A stretch of 20,517 nt of DNA, taken from positions 1 through 20,517 of the forward strand of contig URAN01000054.1 in NCBI GenBank assembly GCA_900545865.1. The letters run 5' to 3'. This document shows, piece by piece, positions 20,516 to 20,517 of the stretch. This DNA is from an uncultured Eubacteriales bacterium. Lineage in GTDB: Bacteria > Bacillota > Clostridia > Monoglobales > Monoglobaceae. The position numbers and the translations under genes are program-made. The notes below the pieces were generated by a model. It saw only the letters and a list, made by a program, of their open reading frames with translations, ran no database searches and had not been told where the DNA came from. Each line of letters opens with the position of its first letter. Positions within the stretch are counted from its first letter, which is position 1.

Positions 20516-20517
20516 CG

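Overview
The window reads as chromosomal DNA of an uncultured Clostridia-type Firmicute. Pointers are strong AGGAGG-like ribosome binding sites, TTGACA-17-TATAAT promoters, hairpin-plus-U-tract terminators, a yybP-ykoY manganese riboswitch, a DUF975 protein, an SLH-domain protein and a BlaI/M56 pair. I cannot name the genus. No tRNA, rRNA, CRISPR array, prophage or intact mobile element is visible.

Positions 1-15875 carry genes on the plus strand. After a NAT_N/GNAT_C-type acyltransferase comes a housekeeping operon, alaS - polysaccharide deacetylase-like - HIT protein, behind a strong promoter and a ~350-nt structured leader. A TetR-family gene follows; its 3' end runs into the remains of an M13 metallopeptidase gene. 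Next are a flavodoxin-fold oxidoreductase, a TfoX N-terminal-domain protein and a membrane acyltransferase. An EamA transporter with its own promoter ends in a terminator whose loop holds the stop codon. A manganese riboswitch then precedes mntP, a Na+-translocating decarboxylase beta subunit and a 49-aa gamma-like peptide. A membrane-anchored metallophosphoesterase, a DUF975/CmpB-like fusion and a tiny lipoprotein behind an ECF-sigma-like promoter close this half.

Hairpins at 15949-16053, including a bidirectional terminator, separate the plus-strand genes from a minus-strand block at 16083-20208. In transcription order the block holds a BlaI/MecI-type repressor, a translationally coupled M56 (BlaR1-like) metalloprotease with a copper-amine-oxidase-like extracellular part, an SLH-domain secreted protein and a small secreted protein. 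The blaI-like promoter carries dyads that look like its own operators. It is divergent from a second strong promoter that seems to drive a structured ~165-nt RNA ending in a terminator at the window edge.

The parts most worth a second look are the alaS leader with mutually exclusive terminator and SD-sequestering structures, the manganese-riboswitch operon that includes an orphan Na+-pump beta/gamma pair, the chimeric TetR/M13 junction, the BlaI-M56 sensor with a well-formed internal translation start, and the candidate ncRNA at the right edge.
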